From positions 62,001 to 126,000 of the forward strand of contig CAWJGO010000004.1 of assembly GCA_963842515.1 (NCBI GenBank): a stretch of 64,000 bases of DNA, written 5' to 3'. Position 1 is the stretch's first letter. Each line of letters begins with the position of its first letter. The notes below the pieces were generated by a model. That model saw only the letters and a program-made list of their open reading frames with translations, was not told the DNA's origin and did not search any database. This DNA comes from CADEED01 sp963842515. Lineage in GTDB: Bacteria > Pseudomonadota > Gammaproteobacteria > Steroidobacterales > Steroidobacteraceae. Positions 26,186 through 34,008 of this stretch are shown here, piece after piece. The position numbers and the translations under genes were made by a program.

Positions 26186-27967
26186 ATGACACAGGACCAA
26201 CTGCTCGCCTTTGCGGTCATCGTCGGGATGATGGGCATGTTTGTCTGGGGGCGCCTGCGCTACGACCTGGTGGCGGGGCTCGCCTTGCTGGTCGCCGTCC
26301 TCGTCGGAGTCGTGCCGTTCAAAGAAGCCTTCACTGGTTTCAGCAACGATATCCTGATCATCGTCAGCAGCGCCCTGCTGGTGAGCGCGGCCGTCACCCG
26401 CTCGGGCGTGATCGATGTGCTGCTTCGGCCAATCGCCCCGCGCATCACCTCGGTACGCGCCCAGCTCATCCTGCTGGTGACAACCGTCACGGTGTTGTCC
26501 GCCTTCGTGAAAAACATCGGCGCACTCGCCATGATGCTGCCGGTCGCGTTCCAGATGGCGAAGCGGTCCGGCACCTCACCCTCCGTGTTCCTCATGCCCA
26601 TGGCATTCGGCTCATTACTCGGCGGTTTGATGACGCTCATCGGCACTTCGCCCAACATCATCGTCTCGGAAGTGCGTGCCGAAATGACCGGACAGCCTTT
26701 CTCGATGTTTGATTTCGCACCGGTTGGCATCGGCCTCGCTACCGTCGGCGTGCTTTTCCTGGCTTTCGGCTACAAGCTGCTGCCGCAGGATCGCAAGGGC
26801 GCGTCGACGCTGGGCGAAGGCATCGACATCAAGGACTATGTAACCGAAGGGCGCATCGGTTCGACGTCAAATCTCGCGGGCTATACCATCCGCGCATTGC
26901 GCAAGCGGCTGACAAAGGGTGTCAGCGTCAATGCGATCGTGCGCGATGGGCAGACCGCAGCTCCGACCGCGGACACCGTGCTCAAGGAAAACGACAGCGT
27001 GATCCTCGAGGGCGAGCCAGAAGCGCTCGAGCAGGCAGTCGTGCAAACCGGTCTCGAGCTCGAAGGAGAAGATCGCGACATCAAGACCGACAAAACAGCC
27101 GAAGAAGTTGGCGCGCTGGAAAGCGTTATCGGGCCCGATTCGCTGTTGATCGGCGGCAGCGCCGGGGGCCTCGGCCTGCACGAACGCTACAATGTCAATC
27201 TGCTTGCCGTCAGCCGCAGCGGTGAGCGTCTCACCGAACGACTGCGCGACATCACGCTGCGGGCCGGCGATGTGATCGTGCTGCAGGGCCCCCTTGCCTC
27301 GATGCCCGAGGTACTGCGCGAACTCGGCGCGCTGCCGCTCGCGGCACGCGAGATCCGGCTCGGCAGCGTCCGGCGCGGGCTGATTCCCGTCGGGGTGCTG
27401 GCGGCGGCCATGGCTCTCGCGGCGACCGGCACCTTGCCGGTGGGCATCGCATTCTTCGGTGCGGGACTGCTGATCGTCGTATTCGGTGCTCTGACTCCGC
27501 GCGAAGCATACGCAGCGATCGAATGGCCGCTGCTGATCATGTTGGGAGCGCTGATTCCGGTGAGTGAGGCAATCCGCACGACCGGCGGCGCGCAGCTGAT
27601 TGCAGATGTACTTGCGGACGTCGCGCATTCATTGCCGCCTTACGGCGCGCTTGCGTTGATCATGGCCGCAGCGATGGCGCTCACGCCATTCCTCAATAAC
27701 GCCGCGACGGTTTTGGTGATGGCGCCGATCGCCGTGAGCTTCGCCACGCGCCTGGGTTTCGAGCCCGATGCGTTCCTCATGGCTGTCGCGGTCGGCGCCG
27801 CCTGCGATTTCCTCACGCCGATCGGCCATCAATGCAACATGCTCGTCATGGGGCCGGGCGGATATAGATTCGGAGACTACGCCCGCCTCGGCGCGCCGTT
27901 GACATTGTTAGTGTTGGCGCTGGGGGTTCCCTTGATCATGGTCGTGTGGCCGCTGACCAGCCTATAG
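26186..27967 (+). CDS. SLC13/ArsB-type permease with central RCK_C (TrkA-C) domains
   Basis: A 593-residue transporter of the ion-transporter superfamily. N-terminal helices hold GMMGMFVWGRLRYDLVAGLA and LGGLMTLIGTSPNIIVSEVR; the C-terminal half repeats the pattern with LTPFLNNAATVLVMAP and DFLTPIGHQCNMLVMGPGGY. Between them (about residues 205-390) are two TrkA-C regulatory domains, for example GYTIRALRKRLTKGVSVNAI. This matches the CitT/YfbS-like group, which moves anions such as dicarboxylates or sulfate. The start at 26186 (MTQDQL) follows family expectation; the frame is open to 26105. It has no clear Shine-Dalgarno sequence. Membership in the upstream operon is uncertain (186-nt gap). 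Confidence 0.88.
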   Translation: MTQDQLLAFAVIVGMMGMFVWGRLRYDLVAGLALLVAVLVGVVPFKEAFTGFSNDILIIVSSALLVSAAVTRSGVIDVLLRPIAPRITSVRAQLILLVTTVTVLSAFVKNIGALAMMLPVAFQMAKRSGTSPSVFLMPMAFGSLLGGLMTLIGTSPNIIVSEVRAEMTGQPFSMFDFAPVGIGLATVGVLFLAFGYKLLPQDRKGASTLGEGIDIKDYVTEGRIGSTSNLAGYTIRALRKRLTKGVSVNAIVRDGQTAAPTADTVLKENDSVILEGEPEALEQAVVQTGLELEGEDRDIKTDKTAEEVGALESVIGPDSLLIGGSAGGLGLHERYNVNLLAVSRSGERLTERLRDITLRAGDVIVLQGPLASMPEVLRELGALPLAAREIRLGSVRRGLIPVGVLAAAMALAATGTLPVGIAFFGAGLLIVVFGALTPREAYAAIEWPLLIMLGALIPVSEAIRTTGGAQLIADVLADVAHSLPPYGALALIMAAAMALTPFLNNAATVLVMAPIAVSFATRLGFEPDAFLMAVAVGAACDFLTPIGHQCNMLVMGPGGYRFGDYARLGAPLTLLVLALGVPLIMVVWPLTSL

Positions 27968-28151
27968 CGAGGCATGTGGCGCTAGTCCGGCACAGGAAGC
28001 GTCATTCAAGCCCACGGTCCTGCCCGGCAAGTCTCCGTAAGGCCACGAGAATGGTGCTGAGCGCCGATCGGGCCGCCGTTGCCAGTTTTTTTGCTTCTCC
28101 GCCCCCACATGCCGAGCGTAGGATGGGCTGCACTGCCGAGGGGGAAATTCC

Positions 28152-28991
28152 ATGAGCGGTGTCCGGATTCAGGACGATCAGGTTCGCTTCTTCCAAAAAG
28201 AAGGTTATCTCGTCGTCAAAGAGTTGCTCTCCGCTGATGAAGTGGAGTTGTTGCGCAGCGCCGCGGTCGCGGACAAAGCGCTCGATGAGCACGCCTTCAG
28301 CGTCAAGGATGGAGAGGGAGGCGCGGCGCGCCTGGCGCTGTGGAATCACCCGGGCTCCTCTATCTACGGCATGATCGCGCGCTGCGAGACGGTCGTCGGT
28401 GCGATGGAAAGACTTCTGGGCGAAGAGGTCTATCACTACCACTCGAAGATGATCATGAAGGACGCCAGGACGGGTGGCGCCTGGACCTGGCATCAGGATT
28501 ACGGCTACTGGTATCACAACGGCGTCCTGGCGCCGAATCTCGCCAGCATCTCCATCGCGATCGATCGGGCGACGCGCGCGAATGGTTGTCTGCAAATCGT
28601 GCCGCGCTCCCACCAGCTGGGGCGCATCGAGCACACGCTCACTGGCAACCAGGCGGGCGCCGACATGGCGCGCGTCGAGAAGGTGCTGGAGCGCTTACCC
28701 GTTGAGTACGTGGAGTTGGCTCCCGGCGATGCGGTCGTATTCCACAGCAATATGCTGCATCGGTCCGATGCCAATACGACGGACAAGCCGCGCTGGTCGA
28801 TGATCTGCTGCTACAACGCCGCATCGAACGACCCGTATCTCGATGAGCCTCATGCGCGCTACACAAAGCTCAACAAGGTGCCGGATTCGGCGATCCGCGA
28901 AGCGGGCCAGAAGCGCATGGAGGAAGAAACAGGTGACGTGGCCTGGATGCGCAAGGACGACACCGGTACCAAGCGACTTCCCGACAAATGA
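28152..28991 (+). CDS. Phytanoyl-CoA dioxygenase (PhyH) family protein
   Basis: A 279-residue Fe(II)/2-oxoglutarate oxygenase. The metal triad is visible as H114 and D116 in WTWHQDYGYWYHNG and H203 in NMLHRSDANTTDKPRWS, where the following Arg would bind 2-oxoglutarate. The start ATG follows GAGGGGGAA. The ATG of the next gene overlaps its TGA, and that gene in turn overlaps a sugar-isomerase-like gene, so three genes form one coupled operon. PhyH enzymes hydroxylate varied small molecules; together with Gfo/Idh/MocA and isomerase partners a polyol or sugar-derived substrate is plausible. That is inference only. Confidence 0.9.
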   Translation: MSGVRIQDDQVRFFQKEGYLVVKELLSADEVELLRSAAVADKALDEHAFSVKDGEGGAARLALWNHPGSSIYGMIARCETVVGAMERLLGEEVYHYHSKMIMKDARTGGAWTWHQDYGYWYHNGVLAPNLASISIAIDRATRANGCLQIVPRSHQLGRIEHTLTGNQAGADMARVEKVLERLPVEYVELAPGDAVVFHSNMLHRSDANTTDKPRWSMICCYNAASNDPYLDEPHARYTKLNKVPDSAIREAGQKRMEEETGDVAWMRKDDTGTKRLPDK

Positions 28992-30070
28992 GATTGGCGC
29001 CCGACCCGCCGGTCCGATGCCGTGACTACCGGATCGGCGCGATCGGCGCGGGCTTCATCATGGCGGACGTGCAGCTGGCCGCCTATCGTCTCGCCAACTT
29101 TCCGGTCGTCGCGATCGCGAGCCGGACTGTCGAGAAGGCTCGATCGACAGCGGCGCGCTGGAACATTCCCCGCGTCCACGAGACGCCTCTCGACCTGATT
29201 CAAGACACGCAGGTCGAGATACTCGACATCGCCTATCCGCCGCACCTGCAACCGGCCTTGATTCGCGCAGCGCTGGCCCAGCCGCACATCAAAGGTGTGT
29301 TGGCGCAGAAGCCGCTGGCGATGGATCACGCGGACGCTCGACGGCTGGTCGCAGAAGCGGCCGCGGCTGGCAAAGTCCTGTCGGTCAACCAGAACATGCG
29401 CTTCGATCAATCCATGCGCGCGCTCAAGCAGCTTCTCGAGGGCAAGGTGCTGGGTACACCCGTGTTCGCCAGCATCGAGATGAGGGCCATTCCGCATTGG
29501 CAATCTTTCCTGCATTCATACGACCGGTTGACCTTGCTCAACATGAGCATTCACCACCTGGACGTGCTTCGGTTCCTGTTCGGCGAGGTGGCGCAGATCA
29601 CGACGACCGTGCGCCCTGATCCAAGGACTTCATTTCCGCATTTCGATGGAATCTGCTGCTCGACTCTGCTGTTTCACAGCGGCGTCATGGCGTTGAGCCT
29701 CGAGGATGTATGGGCGGGTCCACACGATGAAGGAATCAGAGGCGACCACTACATCAAGTGGCGAGTCGAGGGAACGGACGGACTGGCGCAGGGCACCATT
29801 GGATGGCCGGACTATCCACACGGCAGCCCGAGCACCCTCGCCTATTCCGCCCGTGAGAGCGGTGGCGAGTGGATTCGCCCGAGTTGGGACACGCGATGGT
29901 TTCCACACGCCTTCATCGGCGTCATGGAACAGCTTCAGTATGCGATCAAATGCGGCCGTCCGCCCGAGTTGGACGCGGCGGACAACGTGCGCACGATGCT
30001 GCTGGTCGACGCCGCGTACACCTCAGCGCGAGAAAAGCGCGCGGTTGCACTTGTGGAGCTCGAATCATGA
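28988..30070 (+). CDS. Gfo/Idh/MocA family oxidoreductase
   Basis: A 360-residue NAD(P)-dependent enzyme. The Rossmann motif IGAIGAGFIMADVQ lies near residues 16-29. The usual EKP motif is present as LAQKPLAMDHADA near residue 105, with Gln instead of Glu. The C-terminal GFO_IDH_MocA_C domain includes FGEVAQITTTVRPD and MALSLEDVWAG. Such enzymes oxidise sugars, inositols or their derivatives. The start overlaps the PhyH stop and its end overlaps the following isomerase-like gene. Operons of this composition are common in sugar or inositol-like catabolism; the true substrate is unknown. Confidence 0.9.
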   Translation: MRLAPDPPVRCRDYRIGAIGAGFIMADVQLAAYRLANFPVVAIASRTVEKARSTAARWNIPRVHETPLDLIQDTQVEILDIAYPPHLQPALIRAALAQPHIKGVLAQKPLAMDHADARRLVAEAAAAGKVLSVNQNMRFDQSMRALKQLLEGKVLGTPVFASIEMRAIPHWQSFLHSYDRLTLLNMSIHHLDVLRFLFGEVAQITTTVRPDPRTSFPHFDGICCSTLLFHSGVMALSLEDVWAGPHDEGIRGDHYIKWRVEGTDGLAQGTIGWPDYPHGSPSTLAYSARESGGEWIRPSWDTRWFPHAFIGVMEQLQYAIKCGRPPELDAADNVRTMLLVDAAYTSAREKRAVALVELES

Positions 30071-30972
30071 TCCAGGTCGGAATCTTCACCGGATATTTCC
30101 CCTATGCCCTGGACGAGACCGCTCGCCGAATCCGGGCGCTGGGGTTCAACACCGTGCAGCTCGACCTGAGCTTCAAGGACATGGACCTTGCCACCGGAGC
30201 AATATCGACGGCGAAGTGCCGAAAGATTCGCGATGCATTCCGGGCGCAGAACCTGCCGGTCTGCGCCATCAGCGGATACACGAACATCATTCATCCCGAC
30301 ACGACGATTCGCCGCGCGAACCTCGAGCGGCTGAAAACGATCATCCGTCATGCCTGGGAGCTGGGCAGTCCCTACGTGATCACCGAGACCGGCACTTACA
30401 ACCCCACCAGCGATTGGGCGCCACATCCGGGCAATTTCACCGAGGCGGGCTACGAAGAGTGCCGCGACGTCATCGCCGATCTCACCCGCCTGTGCGCCGA
30501 ACAAGGTGTCACTCTGCTGCTGGAACCGTACGTCAGCAACGTCATCGCTTCCGTCGACAGGACTGCACGCCTATTCAAGGATATTCCTGGCCCCGGCCTG
30601 GCGCTTCTCATGGACCCGACCAACTACTTCGATGGCAGCAACATCGTCCACATGGACGCCGTGCTGAATGGCATTTTCGATGTGCTGGGAGACCGAATAC
30701 GCATCAGTCACGCCAAGGACGTCAAACCGAGTTATGGGGACATCTCGGAGAAGCATGCAGACATCGACGCGTCGGAAGGTCACACGTTCCGCGGCATCGG
30801 CGACATCGAACTGCCGGCGCCGGGGCTGGGAGTGCTGAACTACGACCTATATCTGCGCCTGCTGTTTCGACGGTATCCCAACATACCGATCATCATCGAG
30901 CACCTCGAGGAACCTGACGTGGCGCGCGCCAAGACGTTTCTCGATGAACGATTGATGGCGGCGGGAGCGTGA
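30067..30972 (+). CDS. Sugar phosphate isomerase/epimerase-like TIM-barrel protein
   Basis: A 301-residue AP-endonuclease-2-like barrel. The start at 30067 overlaps the Gfo/Idh/MocA stop; the frame extends upstream only as antiphase sequence inside that gene. LDETARRIRALGFNTVQLD opens the barrel. Probable metal ligands occur in LLLEPYVSN, LLMDPTNYFDGSN, RISHAKDVKP and IIIEHLEEPDV. This family includes hexulose and inosose isomerases, epimerases and dehydratases. It ends nine bases before the convergent cytochrome b gene. Function beyond the fold is inferred from its oxidoreductase partner. Confidence 0.88.
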   Translation: MIQVGIFTGYFPYALDETARRIRALGFNTVQLDLSFKDMDLATGAISTAKCRKIRDAFRAQNLPVCAISGYTNIIHPDTTIRRANLERLKTIIRHAWELGSPYVITETGTYNPTSDWAPHPGNFTEAGYEECRDVIADLTRLCAEQGVTLLLEPYVSNVIASVDRTARLFKDIPGPGLALLMDPTNYFDGSNIVHMDAVLNGIFDVLGDRIRISHAKDVKPSYGDISEKHADIDASEGHTFRGIGDIELPAPGLGVLNYDLYLRLLFRRYPNIPIIIEHLEEPDVARAKTFLDERLMAAGA

Positions 30973-30981
30973 GGGCAAGCC

Positions 30982-31665
30982 TCAAGTCCGCACGACCCAC
31001 CAGGCAATACCGGCGCAGAGCACGAGCAAGACCCATGGAATGAAGGCCCGCGTGAAGCGCAGCTCGTGCCCTTCCGGAACATGGTGTCGAAATTTCTTGC
31101 CCGTCAGCATCGGTGTGATCAGGTTTTCACGCTTGACGAAAAGGTAGAAGAATACGGCTACCACATGCAGGTAGATCAGCAGCAGCAGGATGTTGAAAAG
31201 CCATCCATGCAGCGCGGTCAGGCGATCGGATGTGTCGGCAGTGACGTGCAGCGCGAGTGGCCCCATGAATTTCAGACCGTCGTTGGCGAAAAGCCCGGTC
31301 GCCACCTGCGCGCCCAGGATTGCCAACAGCACCACGACCATCCACCCTCCCGCGGGGTTGTGGCCGGCGTAAGGCGGTTTCTCCGCACCGGCGAGAGCGC
31401 GCAGATAGCCGTACGCCGCGCGGGGCGAACGAACAAAACCGCTGAAGCGCGCCGTGCTCGAGCCGAAGACGCCCCAGGCGAGACGAAACAACATCAGCGC
31501 CAGGAGCGCGGAGCCCGACCATAGATGCACTCGCATGAACCCTTGATCGGCTGCGACCCAGGACGTCGTGATGAGTCCCACGATCGTCCAGTGAAAAATG
31601 CGCACCGGCACGTCCCATACGGCGACTCGCGCGGGAACAGTTTTCAAGTCGTCAGAATTGGCCAT
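30982..31665 (-). CDS. Cytochrome b561/b6-like membrane protein
   Basis: A 227-residue membrane protein with about four transmembrane helices. Heme-ligand-type histidines occur in VRIFHWTIVG, FMRVHLWSG and LTALHGWLFN...YLHVVAVF, the pattern of Ni,Fe-hydrogenase/thiosulfate-reductase-type cytochromes b. I start at 31665 (MANSDDLK), overlapping the stop of the cytochrome c gene by 14 nt; an ATG at 31689 is possible. It is the last gene of a four-gene operon with two PSCyt1 proteins and a DUF1501 protein. It could connect those periplasmic cytochromes to the quinone pool. Confidence 0.88.
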   Translation of the reverse strand: MANSDDLKTVPARVAVWDVPVRIFHWTIVGLITTSWVAADQGFMRVHLWSGSALLALMLFRLAWGVFGSSTARFSGFVRSPRAAYGYLRALAGAEKPPYAGHNPAGGWMVVVLLAILGAQVATGLFANDGLKFMGPLALHVTADTSDRLTALHGWLFNILLLLIYLHVVAVFFYLFVKRENLITPMLTGKKFRHHVPEGHELRFTRAFIPWVLLVLCAGIAWWVVRT

Positions 31666-32512
31666 CGTAGACTCTGATTCCCTTGGCACGCAGCGGAGAG
31701 AAGGATTTCTCGGTGACCTGTGTGTTCAACAGACGAAGCACTTGAAGACGGCTCATCGCGGCAATGGTGGGTGCCGAAACGTCGGTGACGGCGGTGCCGG
31801 AGAGATCCAACCTGACAATCCGATCGCGAAGTGGGGCGAGCGCCGTCAGATCTTCATCGCCGAATGAAGGACCGATGAGCGAAGCGTTGATCTCCAGATC
31901 CGCTGTGCCGCGTGAAGCGTAGGCGATGGCTGATGGGTAGCGCGCCTGCAACGCCTCGAGCGTAGCGGCGAGCGGCGCGCGCGCACTCTCGACGGCGGCC
32001 TCGTCGAGCTCGGGAATCTCGATCTGTCTGACCGGCGGTGGCACGCCCTTGATTTCACCGGCTCGTTGAATCGGCGATGCGCCGGCGGCAACCCACAGTT
32101 TGATGACGGTCGCTTCATCGGCGCTCAAAGGGTCCTTGCCCAGCGGGGGCATGGCCTTCTCGTCGGTCTGCGGCAGCATGATGCGGGCGATGAGCTCGCT
32201 TTCGTCGGCACCCCCGGCGCGAATCACGGCGCCGTGTTTCCCGCCGCGCATCACCGCGGCGAAGCTATCGAGCCGCAATTCGCTCTTTTGTCTCTTCACG
32301 CCATGGCATCCGGTGCAGTGCGCTTCGAAGAGCGGAGCAACGCGCTGGCTGTAGAGCGACTCGGGCGCCGCTTGGGCGTGCTCCCCGAATCCAAACGAAT
32401 CACGCACGGTGTATGCGAAGCTCGGGCGCAGCGCCATCGTGCTTCCCAGCAGCAACGCGCTCACCACCGCCACGCCTGCGAAATACACGGGCGCGGATAC
32501 GCCGTCGCTCAT
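31652..32512 (-). CDS. PSCyt1-type (planctomycete) cytochrome c with leucine-rich C-terminus
   Basis: A 286-residue protein when started at the ATG at 32512, which overlaps the DUF1501 stop. An N-terminal membrane anchor or signal (VYFAGVAVVSALLLGS) is followed by the PSCyt1 domain with one heme c site, CTGCHG, and the conserved SELRLDSFAAVMRGG. The C-terminal part contains LRR-like repeats (IVRLDLSGTAVTDVSAPTIA, LQVLRLLNTQVTEKSF). Such cytochromes are abundant in planctomycetes and verrucomicrobia and unusual in gammaproteobacteria. It is probably periplasmic and passes electrons to the adjacent cytochrome b. Confidence 0.88.
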   Translation of the reverse strand: MSDGVSAPVYFAGVAVVSALLLGSTMALRPSFAYTVRDSFGFGEHAQAAPESLYSQRVAPLFEAHCTGCHGVKRQKSELRLDSFAAVMRGGKHGAVIRAGGADESELIARIMLPQTDEKAMPPLGKDPLSADEATVIKLWVAAGASPIQRAGEIKGVPPPVRQIEIPELDEAAVESARAPLAATLEALQARYPSAIAYASRGTADLEINASLIGPSFGDEDLTALAPLRDRIVRLDLSGTAVTDVSAPTIAAMSRLQVLRLLNTQVTEKSFSPLRAKGIRVYDGQF

Positions 32513-34002
32513 GCCAGAACTTCGCCGACGATGCGAGCGGGTTTGACACTGGTGAGTTTTTGATCGAGGCCCTGGAACGGATAGGTCAGCTTGTGGTGAT
32601 CCAGGCCCAGTAGATAGAGCAGCGTGGCATGCAGGTCGCGAACCTCGACCGGATCCTTGACGATCTCGTAGCCCAATGGATCCGTTTCGCCATAGCTCAT
32701 GCCGGGCTTCACTCCGCCGCCGGCCATCCAGATGGTGAATGCGCCTGGATTGTGATCGCGGCCGACGAACTTCATCTCCTGACCATCGCGGTTCTCGCGC
32801 ATCGAAGTGCGGCCGAATTCGCCGGCCCACACCACGAGCGTGTCCTCCAGAAGGCCGCGCGACTTCAGATCGGTCAGCAGCGCCGCGACAGGTTGATCGG
32901 TTTCGCGGCAGCGATCGGCGAACCCGATGTTCAGCGCCTCACTGGGCGATGCGCCGTGCGAATCCCATCCCCAGTGATGCAACTGAATGAAGCGCACGCC
33001 TCGCTCGGCCAGGCGTCGCGCGACCAGGCAGTTGTTCGCGAAACTCGCCTCGCCCGGTTTGGCGCCATATTGGGCTTGCACGGACTTCGGTTCGCGCTGC
33101 CAGTCCATGGCATCCGTGGCCTCGAGTTGCATGCGAAAGGCCATCTCGTACTGCGCGGTTCGCGTCAGCGTTTCGGGATTGCCGAATTCGGCATGGGTTT
33201 GCCGATTGATGGCGCCGACGGAATCGAGCATCCGGCGGCGTAACGGCCGGCTCACACCGGGCGGGTTCTTCAGATAAAGCACCGGCTCTCCTTGCGAGCG
33301 GCATTGCACGCCTTGGTAGACGCTCGGTAGATAGCCCGGACCCCAGAGCTGTTTGCCGCCATCGGGATTCTTGCCGCCGGAAGTGAGCACGATGAAGCCC
33401 GGCAGGTTTTGATTCTCCGTGCCGAGCCCATACGTGACCCACGATCCGAACGACGCGTATCCCAGGCGCTCATGGCCGGTCTGCAGCAGCAGCTGGGCAG
33501 GCGCGTGATTGAATTGGTCGGTGCGCATCGAACGAATGAAGCACAACTCGTCGATGTGGCGCTCGATGTGCGGCAAGCGGTCGGAGATCCAGGCACCGCT
33601 TTTCCCGGCCTGGTGGAAGGGATATTGCGCTCCCAGTAGTTTGGGCACGCCGCTGATGAACGCAAAGCGCTTGCCGGCGAGGAATGACGCCGGGCAATCC
33701 TTGCCGTCGTACTTCGTGAGCACCGGCTTGTGCTCGAACAGTTCGAGCGGGCTCGGCGCACCTGCCATGTGCAGGTAGATCACGCGGCGCGCCTTCGCTG
33801 CGAATTCAGGAGGCAGCGCTGCAAGGGGTTGAGAGGAAGGCCGCGTGAAATCGAGCCGGGACTGCGAACCCGATGCTTTGCCCGCCACGGAGCCGAGAAC
33901 CAGGGCCCCGAAAAGTCCGTTCGCGCACTGACCGAGGAAGTAGCGGCGGGTTTCCATGACCGGTACGTCCTGGCTCGCTTCATCAAAACTGATTGGCTTC
34001 AT
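32509..34002 (-). CDS. DUF1501 family protein with Tat-type signal
   Basis: A 497-residue protein of the DUF1501 family, related to alkaline-phosphatase/sulfatase-type folds. A twin-arginine-like ETRRYFLGQCANGLFGAL occurs after residue 16; a start at 33957 is an alternative with AGGA upstream. Family marks include IYLHMAGAPSPLELFEHKP, FIQLHHWGWDSHG and VWAGEFGRTS. In planctomycetes DUF1501 genes regularly pair with DUF1549/DUF1553 cytochromes, exactly as here (6-nt gap upstream, ATGA overlap downstream). The reaction is unknown. Putative metal ligands are the D and H residues around DSHG. Confidence 0.92.
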   Translation of the reverse strand: MKPISFDEASQDVPVMETRRYFLGQCANGLFGALVLGSVAGKASGSQSRLDFTRPSSQPLAALPPEFAAKARRVIYLHMAGAPSPLELFEHKPVLTKYDGKDCPASFLAGKRFAFISGVPKLLGAQYPFHQAGKSGAWISDRLPHIERHIDELCFIRSMRTDQFNHAPAQLLLQTGHERLGYASFGSWVTYGLGTENQNLPGFIVLTSGGKNPDGGKQLWGPGYLPSVYQGVQCRSQGEPVLYLKNPPGVSRPLRRRMLDSVGAINRQTHAEFGNPETLTRTAQYEMAFRMQLEATDAMDWQREPKSVQAQYGAKPGEASFANNCLVARRLAERGVRFIQLHHWGWDSHGASPSEALNIGFADRCRETDQPVAALLTDLKSRGLLEDTLVVWAGEFGRTSMRENRDGQEMKFVGRDHNPGAFTIWMAGGGVKPGMSYGETDPLGYEIVKDPVEVRDLHATLLYLLGLDHHKLTYPFQGLDQKLTSVKPARIVGEVLA

Positions 34003-34008
34003 GAGCGA

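Noticed and set aside
28076..28100. T7 run after the SLC13 gene as intrinsic terminator
   Set aside because: No convincing GC stem directly precedes the T-run.
30970..30984. TGAGG/CCTCA hairpin between convergent genes as bidirectional terminator
   Set aside because: Only five base pairs and it contains both stop codons; too weak to call.
32513..32830. Upstream extension of the PSCyt1 cytochrome
   Set aside because: It is antiphase sequence inside the DUF1501 gene, and the ATG at 32512 overlaps that gene's stop as elsewhere in the operon.
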